Below the pieces are notes generated by a model that saw only the letters and a list, made by a program, of their open reading frames with translations, did not search any database and was not told the origin of the DNA. This document shows positions 26,124 to 40,800 of a DNA stretch of 64,000 bases, one piece after another. This stretch comes from Bimastos eiseni (lineage: Eukaryota > Annelida > Clitellata > Crassiclitellata > Lumbricidae): assembly GCA_959347315.1 (NCBI GenBank), contig OY365809.1, positions 7,604,853-7,668,852 on the forward strand, given 5' to 3'. Both the position numbers and the translations under genes were made by a program. The stretch's first letter is position 1; each line of letters opens with the position of its first letter.

Positions 26124-29100
26124 CCATTAACATTGATTGAGTGATCCATTAGCATTGATCGATTGCTTGCCCCAGTAACATTGCTCGATTGATCCATTAA
26201 CATTGATTGATTGATTGATTGATTGCTCTAGTAATATTGACTGAGTGATCCTCTTTGCTTTTTCTATAGGTCTATTGACACGTAACAACCATTTCATCAA
26301 CCTATATGGCAGCAGTGATAAGATGCTTTCAGTCGACATGCTGATGGCAACCAGCATTGCCAGAAACAGCACCGGATTTGCGGCAACTAGCGATCGGGTC
26401 ATGACGTCAAAAAATCTGTTGCGGTTCCTCCATGCCGTTCAGAAAGAGGAAGTGGATGAGGATGTTGTTGCTGCCATCATTTCAGTAAGTTCTCATGTCC
26501 CTTTATTTCTGAATTTTTTATTCTGTTGATTTTCCATTCTTTGTTCTATGCAGAATTATTTTGCCCCAAGTATTCACCAGGACACTCAGGCGTCAATGCC
26601 TGGCCCATACTATAAACACTGCTAGTGAGATTCCACCCTAAGACTATCTGCAATGTATTATCAACAGATGACTGATACTATTCTAAAAATAATTAATGTG
26701 TTGATGTTAACATTTGTTTGTTCTGGAAGCAAAGAAACTAATTGATCGATTGATGGCTTGATTGATTGATTGATTAAATTACAAATGAGTGCCTGAGAAT
26801 CAATTACATCTTTGCTGAAATCGTAAAAATCAGTCATTTCAAGTTCTTTGCCTAGTCTATAATTCTCTGTAATAGTCCCAGTCCATGTTCATTTGCAAGC
26901 TCTTTATTATGAAATCACCCCACCCTACCTGCTCGTAGTTCTACCCAAGTGATGGTTGTTTTGGTTTACAGAGACACGAACCAAATGAAGAGATGGTCAC
27001 AAGATGTCAGCTGTCGACAGAGGGATTTGTCTGCTTCTTGACGGATGAGGATAATTCGGCTGACTCAGCAGTTGATGAAGAAGCAGGCGTAAGATGAAAG
27101 CCAATCAGCTGATGATTTAGGGTCCACCCAGGGACAGCCTCTGGCCCAAGCATTAGATCACACGAAGCAGTTGCCTCATTGATTTCGTCCCAACCATATG
27201 CTACAGCCTCAGCAAAAGCTGATTGTTTTGCTAAGCTGTTTTGGGTTCTGAAGTAATGTAATTTTTTCAAAATTATATATATCGATGCTCATTGAAACAT
27301 TCCACATATATTATTTGAATTCTGATATAATTTGATCAGGGACTGAAGTCATAGATGTAATTTATTTTAAAATTAAATTTATTTCAGCCTTAGATGATGG
27401 GACATAGTTATTAAGATGATTTTTGTATGCGTAAGGTGGTCTCTATCAGTGTTTTGAGCTGACTATGTAATGTAAAGTCAGTGCAATCAGACCATGATGA
27501 GATTTTAAGGACTTGTGCTATATAAATGCTCATGTGCAGTAGGCTATAGGATCTTCTAAGAAAACTTTTGATATCTAACCAAAGTATATTTTTGATAAGA
27601 TGTAAAAGCGCATTGAATGTTATAGAATATGGATTTCCCGCTGAGTCACTATTTCATCGATTCTTCACACAATACGTACTTAACAAAAAACCAACTCAAA
27701 GGGGACTCATCTGTCGAGATTTATAGCGAGGTCTGTACAAGTTTTAGACTTTTAGCAAATTAACAAACCATAGATGAATACGATTCTTAAAGATGAATGA
27801 GTGATAGAATAAAGTGGTTAACGAACTTGTGAACTGGTAACAATAATGGAAATGCATTTTATAAATTTTATGCAAATTGTAGAATTAATTAAAATTTATA
27901 TTCTGTGTGTGATTATGTGCCATCTTTATAATAGATAAATTAGTGAAATATAATCTATTAATTGTTACCATAAACTTGTGTAATCTATTTTATTCCTATA
28001 TAAAAAATAGGGCCACTTATACTTATAGATCTAGAATGGTTTGCTTATGGTCTTATCTCTGGTAGCAGGTTTATCTTTAGAGTTACTGATGGATAAGTTT
28101 TAATTTGGATAAAAATGAAAGATGTAAGTTTAGCTTTGAAGTGGTGGCACTTTAGAAACTTGAAGTTTACTAAATATAAAAGGGCATAATTAGGAAATTG
28201 TTTAACATTATGTTTTGTTAACTTTGAATGTGCTTTTGTAGGTTCTGCTCCAGGGATGTCGATGTGTGGAGCTCGATTGTTGGGATGGGGAAGATGGATG
28301 GCCTGTCATATGTCATGGATACACCCTCACGACAAAGATTCCATTCAAGGTGCGTGATTTCTCTGTCACATCCCTGGTGGGAATTTCATAAGCTCCAAAT
28401 TTCTAAATTACTACTGTAAAATTAAGAGCAGGAATCCAGATTGATTGTGAGTCAGAGTGAAGATCAGTTGCCAGAGAAACCTCTTACTTCCTGTGGCAGA
28501 GAAACTGCTATGGCGGGTTCCTCGAGGATGAGAAATACCTTTAATTACAATATTCGTTTATTCGTCAGTACCGAAATGACTGTCTGTAAGTTCAGTTTGT
28601 GATTACAGTTTGTCTTAAGTTGAGAATCTGAGAAACTGAGAATGGCTGAGAATCTTTTGACCAGGTCAAATTTATGTTTTAAAATCATGATCATAGTCAT
28701 TATCTCCAAACTTCTAAAGTGCCAGTCGAAAGCCAAGTGCAGGGCACCAGCTCATTCACAAGCGTTTCGTCGAATCAGAGGGGCAGAGTAGCTGTTAAGT
28801 TTGGTGTCTTTTTTGGGCGACAGTAATGAGGCAGTGGATCAGATGAGTCAGGGTAACAGCTCTTGAAGAAATGACACTTCAGTTTTGAGTGTTAAGGCCG
28901 AGAGATGATAGATAAAGGAACCCGAGGCAGATGATGGTAGGTGATTGGCATTTAATGGTATTCTACATATGCAATTTCTTTGAGGGTGGAGTATTGGATA
29001 GACTATGGTAGGAATTCTTGATAGGTGGAACTTCATTCTTCATCTACACATTCGTTTGTTATGAATGCTGATGTGTGGATATCATGTGGCTTTCACTTAA

Positions 29101-31334
29101 TAGTTATTTATATTATATCTTTGTATTTTTTATAAATTATGTTGTCATTGCAGGGCCTTACAATAACTGCAAAGCAAATAGTATCTGATGGATGTAACAA
29201 AATGTCACTTATAATTATTATAAGTGACATTTTGCTTTGCAGTTATTGTTTTATATCTGATGGATGTAACAAAGGTCGTTGTAAGGTCCTACAATGACAT
29301 AAATTATTCTAATAATTATTATTCTGTAATGGATCTGAAATATGCTGCTTATAAACACCTTTACATGATCTTGAAACGTGTCTATTTGAATGACTTAAGT
29401 TTTGTATAATTTTATGTTATGACTTTTTGCTAGCATGTTGGTAATAATATTTTTTATTGATTTTTTATTTGAATGTTATGATGCACTTTACCAAAAACCT
29501 GTAAAATTCCCCAATAGTCACACCAAATGGACAACCAATACCAGAACTAATGCAACAAATTGGTGGCTTTTGTTATCTAGGTGGTTTGTTGGTTTGTAAA
29601 AACTGTATTGGCATGTATTGTGATGTTCTTGTAGAGCGTGGTTGAGGCCATCAACAGGAGTGCATTTGTGACGTCACCCTACCCTGTCATCCTCTCGATC
29701 GAGAATCACTGTTCTGTTTTGCAGCAAAGGAAAATGGCTCAGATATTTACTGTAAGTTCAAATGTTTCAATTGACTCAAATTGTAAAACAACTGTGACAG
29801 CTGCTTCTCTTATCAGTAGCTCAATACCTCATCACAGTTAAATGCATGGTCGCATTCTATGTTCTGTGTCTTCTGTGATTTGTTATTCTATGTTTCAGAT
29901 ATCTGTTTCTTCTGTGATTTGTTATTCTATGTTCTGTTTCTTCTGTGATTTGTTATTTTATGTTCTGTTTCTTCTGTGATTTGTTATTCTATGTTCTGTT
30001 TCTTCTGTGATTTGTTATTCTATGTTCTGTTTCTTCTGTGATTTGTTATTCTATGTTCTGTTACTTCTGTGATTTGTTATTCCTTAATGATTTACCATTG
30101 CTGAAGTGAATGTTGTATTAACCAGGAAGTGTTTGGAAGTCGTCTCGTCAAAGAATTCCTGTTTCAGTCGGACTTTGACGATGATCCTGTTCTGCCGTCA
30201 CCAAATCAACTGAAGCATAGAATCCTCATCAAGAACAAGAAATTTCCAAAGTCAATGTTAAACTCTTCAAAGTCACAGGTTCAGCAATCTTGTAAAAATT
30301 TCTGTTGTCGTCATAATTATCTTCATCAGCAGCAGCATCATCATTAGTATCATCGTCTGGATTATGATTATCATTTACTTCATAATGACTCATTTTCGTT
30401 ATAGTCATCCTTGTTGTCAACATCTGTGATCAAAATTTTCTTCTTTGTCGTCATTATCGTCATTATTATCATCATCAGCATAACTAATGTTGTCATTATG
30501 TGTAGTCATCAGTCATCAATTTCCTATTTGTCATCATTATCAACATCACTGTTGTTGTCATCATCATTGTTGTCAAAAGTATTGTCATCATCTACATAAA
30601 TCATGATGTTAATTGTGACAGTTATCATCATCAGCACTTCATCTTCATCTTTATTTAGCATTCATATATAGTGTCTGTCGCCCTCCTTCTTTCTTAAGAC
30701 TTGGGACTGGTACTAACAAAGTACAAGTTTCAATGTAGAATCAGTTGGGCATCAACCGCCCCAATAGCCACAAAAATGTCCTTAAAACAAACATAACAAA
30801 TATGAGGAGGAACCTGGGTTCCTTACACAACTTTCGTTGGAGAGCTTCCTATTGAGGGTTTATATGAATTTAAATTTCGGTAATTATGGGTACTATGTGT
30901 AGATGTTAAGGTCTCTTCATATTAAGAGACTTGAGAAGTATCAAACCTGTGTACTTGACATTATCAATTTATCAGTCAAACATTCTAACCAATTAATTGC
31001 TATGTCTTTTTTATTTGACAGTGGTCGCTTTCAACCTTCGACTTGGATGAGGAGGAAGGGGAGGAATTTGAGGAGGAGGACTATGAAGATGACATCATTC
31101 TCGGTTTGTCTCAGAAGATTCAACTGAAAATGTTGTATTGTGAAAGTGATTTTAATTACTCGATGGCAAAGGATGCAGGATTCTGTTGCATTGTGGTATC
31201 ACAGATTCTTAATGACGTCGATGATGAGAATGATAAATGATGACAGCACCTATGAGTTGTTTTCTATATAAGGGCGATACATAAATTTTCAGAGTGAATT
31301 AACTGTTCGTTGGTGGTGGTGGTGGTGGTGGTGG

Positions 31335-31373
<39 letters not shown>

Positions 31374-31513
31374 GTAGGTTGAGTGTTGATGCAGACATCT
31401 GAAGTAATGATGGATGTGCTGTGTGTAGGGTTTTTCCATGAATCATTCTTCAGAACTTCATCCTGTCTTGTTCATCTCAATTCTGCTGTTGCTTGTATGT
31501 TTGATGACAATGG

Positions 31514-31544
<31 letters not shown>

Positions 31545-31737
31545 GAAGAGGCGGAGGAGGAGGAGGAGAAGATAATAGCAACAATGATGAAGCTGGTCTT
31601 GTTTCAGGTGCCACAGAGGACAGCAACTGTATGTCTCCATATGCTTCACTTCCAAACTTAAGGCATGTGACCAATGTCATAGATTTCTGTGCAATTATTT
31701 CATTAATAAATCAACCGACATATATTTATATGTATGA

Positions 31738-31808
<71 letters not shown>

Positions 31809-34800
31809 TCTTTCAAATCCAGGCTCAAGTTGCCTTTGGTGAAATTGAGATTATTTCATTTTATTTTACACCATTGAATCACCTGTCTTATAGTGCAACA
31901 AATAGTAAGATGTCTCCAGTAGAACGTGCAATATACTAATTTGAAATCTTGTATCACGAGAATACCGAAATCAAGAAAATCGCAATTATTGTCTCCGTTG
32001 TAAGTCATTGACAATGTATGTCCATCTTCAAATTACTCTTCAAGTCTTCTGCAGAACATAATTTCGATGACAAATTTGTTTTCACAAGCATACTATGCTC
32101 TTCCGAAGTTGACATGTTATATATCTTTGAAGACTTGTTCCCCATAATTTTTGACAGAAATTGAAATTATTTAACGCAAGAGCGCGGATGGCTGAAAACA
32201 CGTGAAACCTTGAACTTTGAACTTCTGCACATGCATAACCTAAATGTTCTCCAATAAGACTTTAGAATTTTGATCACGTGATCTGTTACCATGGAGCGAG
32301 GTCAGATAGTTTGACATTATTTATACCAATGGTCCTAGCTGGGTCATAGAATTCCTACAATGATTGCAAAATTAGGTTATAAGGTTAGTAAGTCTACATG
32401 TATAGAAAGGTCAGGATGTCTATTTTTAGATTTACTAATGTTATGACCTTATTTATGTTAAATATCATGATGGCTTTGTTGCATTGTAACATTTTAGTGT
32501 GCTGACTCCTACCTCTACTGGATCCAGTACATCGTTCAGGCCCCACACGCTGAGGTCCATGATTTTGGAGGTAGACCATTTACATCCTGACCTCAGTCCA
32601 GAAAGAAAGAAGGGATTTGGTCGACTCAGCAAAACCTTCAAGAGCAGTTCACAACTTCTTTCTCCGCTTGCTGGAATAATCGAAAATTTTCCTATGAGAA
32701 TGATAGGAAAGCTGGAGGCATGTGAGATCAACTCCATATCAAAGCATAATTCAGATGTATTTAGACACATAAATTATATATATACGTGTCTATATACATA
32801 CAATTTTATGTATATATATTATTTTATATATATATATATATAAAACTCAATGAACACCTGATTTGCATGCCTGTTCACAGCTCATGTCAACTAATACACT
32901 GCATTCCTAAAACTGGTCTGACATACTTTATTTATACAGAGATCAACTGATACTTTACATATATTTCTCTCTTCTGATTACTATCGGGTGTTAGTTCATT
33001 TCTGTAATTTTTTAATAGAATCGGCAAGACTCAGTGCTTATCGTTGTAAAATAAAAAAATGCAGGCGACATTTTTATCAATTCATTGTAAAATAAAATTG
33101 AAGTACACTTTGAGTGGAAGCTAACATAGATTTCTCTTTTGTTGAATTCTTATTAGCTTACAGACGATTCGAAGTCTGTAAATTCTAAAAGGAAGGAATC
33201 ATCAACAAAGGCCGAGATATCTACGTGGTTCAGTTCTCTGTTGAGACGCCGGGGTAGAGCGCCCTCTGCTGGCCAGGCAGAGCTTGAAGGTGACATGGTC
33301 CAGCTGCAGAGCTTCATCCGAAAGCAGGACGATGATTCCAGCTTTCCTGACAGGTAGATGGATAGATTATGTAATATTCAATGAGATTTGTTAGGGTTTG
33401 TACAGGGAGTCGTTTTTTCATGCATAGATTCTTTGGATCACTGTGGTAAATGTACAGCCATTACTTAAACTGTTGACAACCATTACTTAAACTCATCTGC
33501 TGAATTTTGTTTGGATATGAATTTTTCTTTGCACACCTATTTTATTAGAACCAAGTGGCAATTGCTGCGATGAACATGCTGATGCTGGAGTTATATAAAT
33601 CACTAAAATAGATTGATCAGATTAATGGTAGCAATGTTCTTTTGAGTTTTTTTATACTGAAGCATTTATTGTGTTTGATAAGTAAGGTGGTTCTAAAATA
33701 TGATGTGTAAAACTAAGATGACGAATGAGTCTAGTTTTGTGGTTTTATTCCTCGTGGAAATTCAGGAGCAACGATTCTCCGCTCAAACGCTGGACAATGC
33801 CCGCAGTTCCAAATGAAAGCGGGATGTCAAATATGCAATCAATGTCAAATTCCAGCTATATGAACCATAAAAGTCGAAAGACGAAGAAGGTTGCTCTGGC
33901 GAAAGAGCTCTCGGACCTCGTCATCTACACACAGGCTGTCAAGTTCAGAGGTCAGTCTGACCAAACTTGTGCTAGACTTCGTTTAAGCTACTGGAAATCC
34001 AATTAAATCACTTCTATGGCACACTTATCATTATGCACAAGACATCAATCCAAATTTATAATCCTGGATCTCTTACATTCTCTCGGTGTTCACCAACCAA
34101 CCAACCAATGGTCTGCTTGATCCACCCTCGGTTCTTATCATTAGTACAGAGACCGTACCAATGGTCAGAAGACTGGCAGATGCTGTTCAACACAGAAGAA
34201 AATTTTGGTGTACACATGGGGAAGAAAAATGAAATAATCGAATTATAAACCAAGAAGTGTGTTTCACCAAACTGCAGACAGTCACAGACAACATACAGCA
34301 GTTTTCTTAAAACTTCATTTGCTGTGTACTGGTGAAGAGCACTGGACAACCTTCTCATGCATTTGGATTTGTTAAGGCCTGAGCTATAACTACTGTGAGT
34401 GTAATATTTTGTCTGTGTTCTAGAAGTATTTCTGCGACCTGGCGATTGCTATCAAATTTCTTCGCTAAATGAAAACAAGACGAAACAGATTTGTCGAAAA
34501 CATACGAAAAGAATCATCAAATATCCTTTTTTTATTACTGCTTAATCGTAGTAATATGGACTGTGAGCTCTGAGCTTTAAATTTCTAAAAATGCTTTAAT
34601 TGAATTTCAGCACTTTGCACTTTTATACAAATGTGGAATAATAAGAATTACTGTTTGCCAGCTTTTAGTATTCTTGCACCAGAGGTGGGTAGCTAATCAA
34701 TTAAACAAACGGCTAAATCTAATTGATTAGCAATTTAACTAATTGTGCCGATCTCTGTCTTGTACTTGCAAAGCACTATTTACCAGCTTATTCTTATACT

Positions 34801-37800
34801 AGTGCTACCGCCTTAATATTGTTTATGATGACCAATAGGATTAATACTATAAATGTTTGAATTCATCGAGGAATTGTGTTGTCCTTAATTGATGTGCACG
34901 CATACAGAACACCAGTTGCTGCGTGTTTATCCAGCTGGAAAGAGAATCGATTCCTCCAACTACAGTCCTCTCTTGGCTTGGACATGTGGCATTCAGCTGG
35001 CTGCACTCAATTACCAGACGGAAGGCAATTATGCTTTTGCTCTGTTTTATACCATGCAAATTCTAATCATAACTGACCTAGACCTGTTATCTATGATCTA
35101 AATGCATGTCACTTAATCCAATCTATGGTAGTTAAGATTATGTGTGTCTGATAAGACCAATGCTCGGCATTCCCAAGAAAAAGTAGGAGAACTCATTAAT
35201 GCAAAGTCATTGCATGGGTCATGACATAAATGGCTTATAACTCAGCATGTAAACCAGACCATGAGTGGAGTTGGATAATGGTGGGAAGGATGATGCTGCT
35301 GCTGCTGCTGCGGATGATGTTAATATTTAATGCCAAGCTGCAGTTCTTGTATAAATGGTGTGTTGACTTGTGCAATGTTTTAAGTCAATTGGGGGAGATG
35401 ACACCACTTCATGTAAAGCAGAAGTAGAATAAAATAGAATATTGCATTAAGTGCATGAACAAGTAATGGGTTCTCGTGGGGTTTCAGCTTATCATTTATA
35501 GTAGTATGTTGTTGTAAGCTTTAGAATAGTTACCTAGTAACAGTCGGAATTGGTGTCTATGTATGGTACTAATTTTACGGATTATTTGCCAAATGAGCAC
35601 ATTAAGAATTGCTGATCTATTTTAAATACTCTCTAGTCATAAGTAAACTGCTGTAAAATGTGCAGAAATGTTTCCTTTAAACTGTTATGCTTTTTCAAGT
35701 TTCTGCAGAAACAGCAGAGATGTTCAATTCAATTGTTTGTATTGGGATGTTATTGTGGAATTTCATTGAAGTTTTCTTGACGTCAACAAAATGAATTTGT
35801 TTTTATAGATCTTCCGATGCAGATCAACGCAGCGATGTTTGAAAGAACCGGTCGCTGTGGCTACGTTCTTAAGCCGAAGCTGATGTGTGACAAGAACAAC
35901 AGTAGTTTCAACCCCCTTGAAAAACTGGCACTTCCATCCCTGCAGTTGACACTCGTGGTAAAGTAGTTTTGAATGCAATCAGACATCAGTATCTCAGTTA
36001 GTTAAAGTTAGTTAAATAGGCCACATTTAACTCTTAAAAGTAATGTTGGAAAACACACACATTAATTTTGCACAAGGCCTGATACAATTCAATTCTCGGG
36101 TAATAAATAACAGTTATTTAAAATATAACCAGGCATTATTACTCTTTTTTACGAAGTATTTTGGCCGAGAGTCTGTTAGCCAGCGACAAATGAGTTTGCC
36201 TTGATACCAGACACAGGCAGCTATCAGTTTCAATTAGAACCTTTATTATTATCGATTTATTATTAATTAGCAACTTCTGGGTCTTTGGTCTTGGATAAAT
36301 AAGGCACCAAATGAAGCCATGTCAAAACCAAGCCACAAATCCACTCAATATCCAGAAGACTAGTCCGCTAAGACAGAGATGTATGGAATTCGTTTTCTTG
36401 TTTTAGTAATATCAACAAGAATTACTTGCTAAATCCTAGTACACATAGTTACTTGTATTATTTTTTCGTAGAATGAGAATAGTATTCTTCTAGGATCGGT
36501 GTTAGTATTTTGCAGTGAATATCTGCGTATTGTATTTGTGATTAGGTCATGTCTGGACAGTATGTTTGTCCCAATCAACACCTTGGAAGTCCAAGAGTTG
36601 AGATCCAAATTCTGGGAATACCATCGGACTATGCCAAACAGAAGACGAGACCAATTTCAGAAAATGCTGTCAATCCCATCTGGGATGAAACCTTCTGTTT
36701 CCAGGTACAATCAAGAAATTATTGGATGTCATCATTTCTATTACCGTCATAATGATAATTGTGATGATGGTCATTGTCATCTTCATCATTGTCCCAATAA
36801 CAAATCCGCTTCCCTTAGCCATTTGCGTTAACCCAGATGTGTCCTGGTCCTGGTTACATCAGCTGCTACAGAGATCCCTCTTCTGCTTGGCCTGGGTAGC
36901 GAGCACCTCTGACTAGGGCCCAGTATATTCTTTGCTTGCTTGATTGATTGATTGATAGCTATGGCTTGTAGTGTTATTTTTTGCTACCTCAGTTGGTGTT
37001 GCAATCTAATCTACTACATCTAATGTGTAGCACTAGCATCACACATACACAAGATGTTGTTTAAAATGGCTGCTTTAAGAAAATTTGTGTCAGAATCATA
37101 TTTCTTAGGGAAACTAATCATTAAGAACGAAATATCTGTATGGTGTTGTTAACACTACTAACTAATGTTTCTAGAATTCATAAATTTATCACTTCTGCTT
37201 CTATCTATTACTGCTATTAACATATTACTGTCTTTTCTTGCTGTTACTAAAACTACAACAAGCTATTGGTATTTGACTATTTGGTTGGTCAGTTGCTGTT
37301 TTGGTTTCTCAGTTTCTTTTAGTAGATTCTCATCATTGAAGTGTTAAAGACGCTGTCATATGTCATAACAAAAATGTTTAGTGCTGCCCTCCTCCTTTCT
37401 TCAGGCTTGAGACTGGTACCACGGTAGTTCGGGCCGAGGCTGAATACTTTGGCTATGAGTTCTGTTTACAGTGGATATAGCGTTTAAATGCTTTACTGGG
37501 CAGACATTTCTTCAATTGGAAAATGTTGTTTGCGTAGTTATTTACTAATTTATGTACAGCTGATGATCTCTGGAGTTTAGGTGCTTCTTGTAGTTTATTC
37601 AGCATCACCTGTTAAAGCATGCAGTGTAAATACTGTGTGTTACCAATTACATGTGTTTCTTTCAATCAAGTTTTAAATTATCTTGTGATTGAATTATATC
37701 ATGGCACATTATTTCTTCTCGTTTGTTTTAGGTTTCGTTTTCTGATTTGGCATTTATTCGTTTTTCTGTGACCGATGTTTGCACCAACAGTCTTGTTGCT

Positions 37801-40800
37801 CAACGTGTTATCCACCTGAAGAACTTAAAACCTGGTTTGTTCTTTTTTGGCTGTACCATTTGCAGATCCATGATTTTCAGGTCTAAAAAAATGTAAGAAT
37901 AAAATTGCCCAATCGGTCAATAAATTCACCTGTAAGTTATCAGTTTGTTATATATACAATGTAATTAAAATCATTTTTTTGCCCTTCATCCGTTTGATAG
38001 TACTGCCCATCAACAGAATATCTATGTGCGGCATGGTGGCTTATCAGTTAGGGCATCGGCCCATAACACTCAGTGTGCGCTGAGTGAGCGAGTTCAACCC
38101 TCGTCCGAGGCGTCAGTCGCTGTGTAGGGACCTTGAGCAAGTCCTTCATGCACAATTGCTCTGCAGTACAACTGTAATTGCGCTGTCGAGGCATGTGCAC
38201 TTCTGAGCAAAAAATGTTGGAAGAAGGGCGATATCAAATTTCAAGAATTTCAATATGTACTACATATATATTCTGTTAGGCTGATGGGCAGTACTATTTA
38301 GCACACACAAACTTATGAAATGAGTCTGTCACCTCTCACTGTGTACATTGTGCTGATTGAAGCAGTCCAATTAAATTATGACAAACCGTTTTGGTGGTCA
38401 CATACACAGAAAATGTTAAGAGACTGTTGACATTAAATCCCAACGTGATAAACATAAAATAGCGTTCCTTGACAATAAGCCATAACCTAATCAATTATTG
38501 TGTGATGCATCATTGAATGTTGAGGTGAATTTGCTGATATTTGAATTGCCTTGGACTACAATAATTGCTTGTGTGTCTTTTAAAATTTAATTGCGTTTGA
38601 TTTGTGTCTGTTTAAATTAACAAATTTTTTCTCAATTTTCAGGTTATCGTCATGTCTCTCTGCGCTCTCCTACCAACCATCCGCTCGATCTCTCCTCGCT
38701 TTTCATCTTCTCAAAATTGGAAATCATGACAAGAAGTTTGTTTGGTCAATCCTGGGACAGTCAGAAACACGGCAACACAAAGTCATCGAGCAAATCAAGG
38801 AATTTGCCGACGTTTGACATCAGTGAAGACGTAAGACCTATCCATTAATCTTTATTTCTACAGAGCAGCCATTCTACCAACTTCATATGTATCGTGAAAT
38901 TTTCTATAATCAGTCCAGAAATTCTTTGCTTTCTAAATCATCTTCACCTGTCTTCTTAGCTATTCTTCACTGTTGTAACCAAGCATGGAATCCAACAGAA
39001 TTTGCTTATTAATTATATTGCAAATGAATTATTTTATCTCAATTATTGTAACTTTAATAAGAGAAATATAGTTGGTGCAGACTAAAAGCATGAAATTGGT
39101 CCAGCAATTCGTTTTGTTCATCCGCTGATTTAATTCGTTTGTCAGGAGGCAAAGAAGAGCATGACTCGGCGATCGGCCATTCGACACAAAGGCGGTTTCA
39201 GATCAGCACCAGGCTCAGTTGTCAGAGCGAATGAGCAACCGAGCATCGCAGAGCAGCAGCAAAGCCAGAGGACTTTTCGGATGGCTTCAGAGGGAAACGC
39301 AAATTCCTACGCGACGATAGTCAACAGAAACAGACGTCGTCTATCAGAGCTAAGGAAGATGTCTAGAAAGATGAAGGTCGAAATGAACATGCTTGACGAT
39401 CAGTCCAAGGTCACCTATCAAGGGTATCTGGATAGTCATGGAGACATGGCTGGTACAGTGACTGAAGAAACGGAATATGAACAGCCATCTGAAAGACATT
39501 CATGGCCGCCCAAAACTGGTTTGGAAAATCTTGATTGTTCGGCGATTTATTCAGGCGATCGAAAGAAAAGGTTTTCAGGTGTGTTTAGTTTTTTTAAAAG
39601 CTTCATTCCAGATTCCAGAGAAGATGATCTTGCAGCAGAGAGTGCCTCAAAGTCTAATGATCTGTCTCTCACTTCTTCTGAAAGTTCTCAATTGATTCCA
39701 TTTTTTTTCTGCGGTGGGCGAGAGGCTGAAAAACTCAAAACAATGGATTCTGATCGGACTAATTCAGCTACCGAAAATTTGAGAACAAGCCTTGAGCACA
39801 TTCCGGAAGATAGACTGCTAGAACCACAGCCCATTACGGTAAGAAAAATGTTAGGGAACATTGGTAAAACAAACAGCGATGCCAGTCTCACGAGTAATAC
39901 CAGTTATTCGAGCGTATTCAGTGACGGAACCATCTCTGGTGGCACACCGACATCAGACGAACCCACGAGTCTCAATTCTGGAAGCATTGACAGTAAGGAA
40001 ACTCTCGTCCGACAATTGAGCGACATCTTTGGTCAACAGACGAATCATACACCTATAGCTAAATCTGTTGAAGGTAAGCATATGACATATGATAGCATTC
40101 CATCTGACAGCTCCTCTTCAGATGTTCCTACGTCGGCTTATGATGCCAAACAGCAACAGTCGGCTCAAAAATGTGTTTCTGAACCATTGGTGACACAAAG
40201 AGGCCATAACCAGGTGACAAAAGCATGCTATGATCCGGTGATACAAACTGGTCAAAACAATTTGGCAGAAGCTAGTTATAACGAGCGGATAGAAAGCAGT
40301 TTCAACCAGACAACGGAACAAAGTAATAAGCAGTTGTATCAGTCGTTTGAGGCCTATAAAAATATCAACATGACTTTGGAGAAGAGCGATCAAGAACGAG
40401 GTCCATCTTCAGTTTTACAAAGGAGTACTAGAACTGACATCCGACACAACTGCCAGTCAGATCATTTGCCTCGAAACAGTGAATCTAGGAACTCGAATGA
40501 AACTATTTTGTTAGAAAAATCAAACGCCGACTCCTATCCTCAAAGGTCGATTCGTAAACCAAGAAGAAAGGCGCAAACTCTGACCTGTGAAAGACCTGTT
40601 GTTACGAACCGCCAGTGCACGGCAAGAAAACGGAGGAACACTTTGGCTGAACAGCCTGAGCACCAGAAGCTAAAGTTAGCAAAGCTTCATCCAAGTTTCA
40701 GTCATGAATTGATTCAGAAAAAAGAGAATCTTTCACATGGTAGGATATCTTTTCTAGGTGAAAAAGACAGCACAGATGATGCTTCTGACCAATCCTTTAT

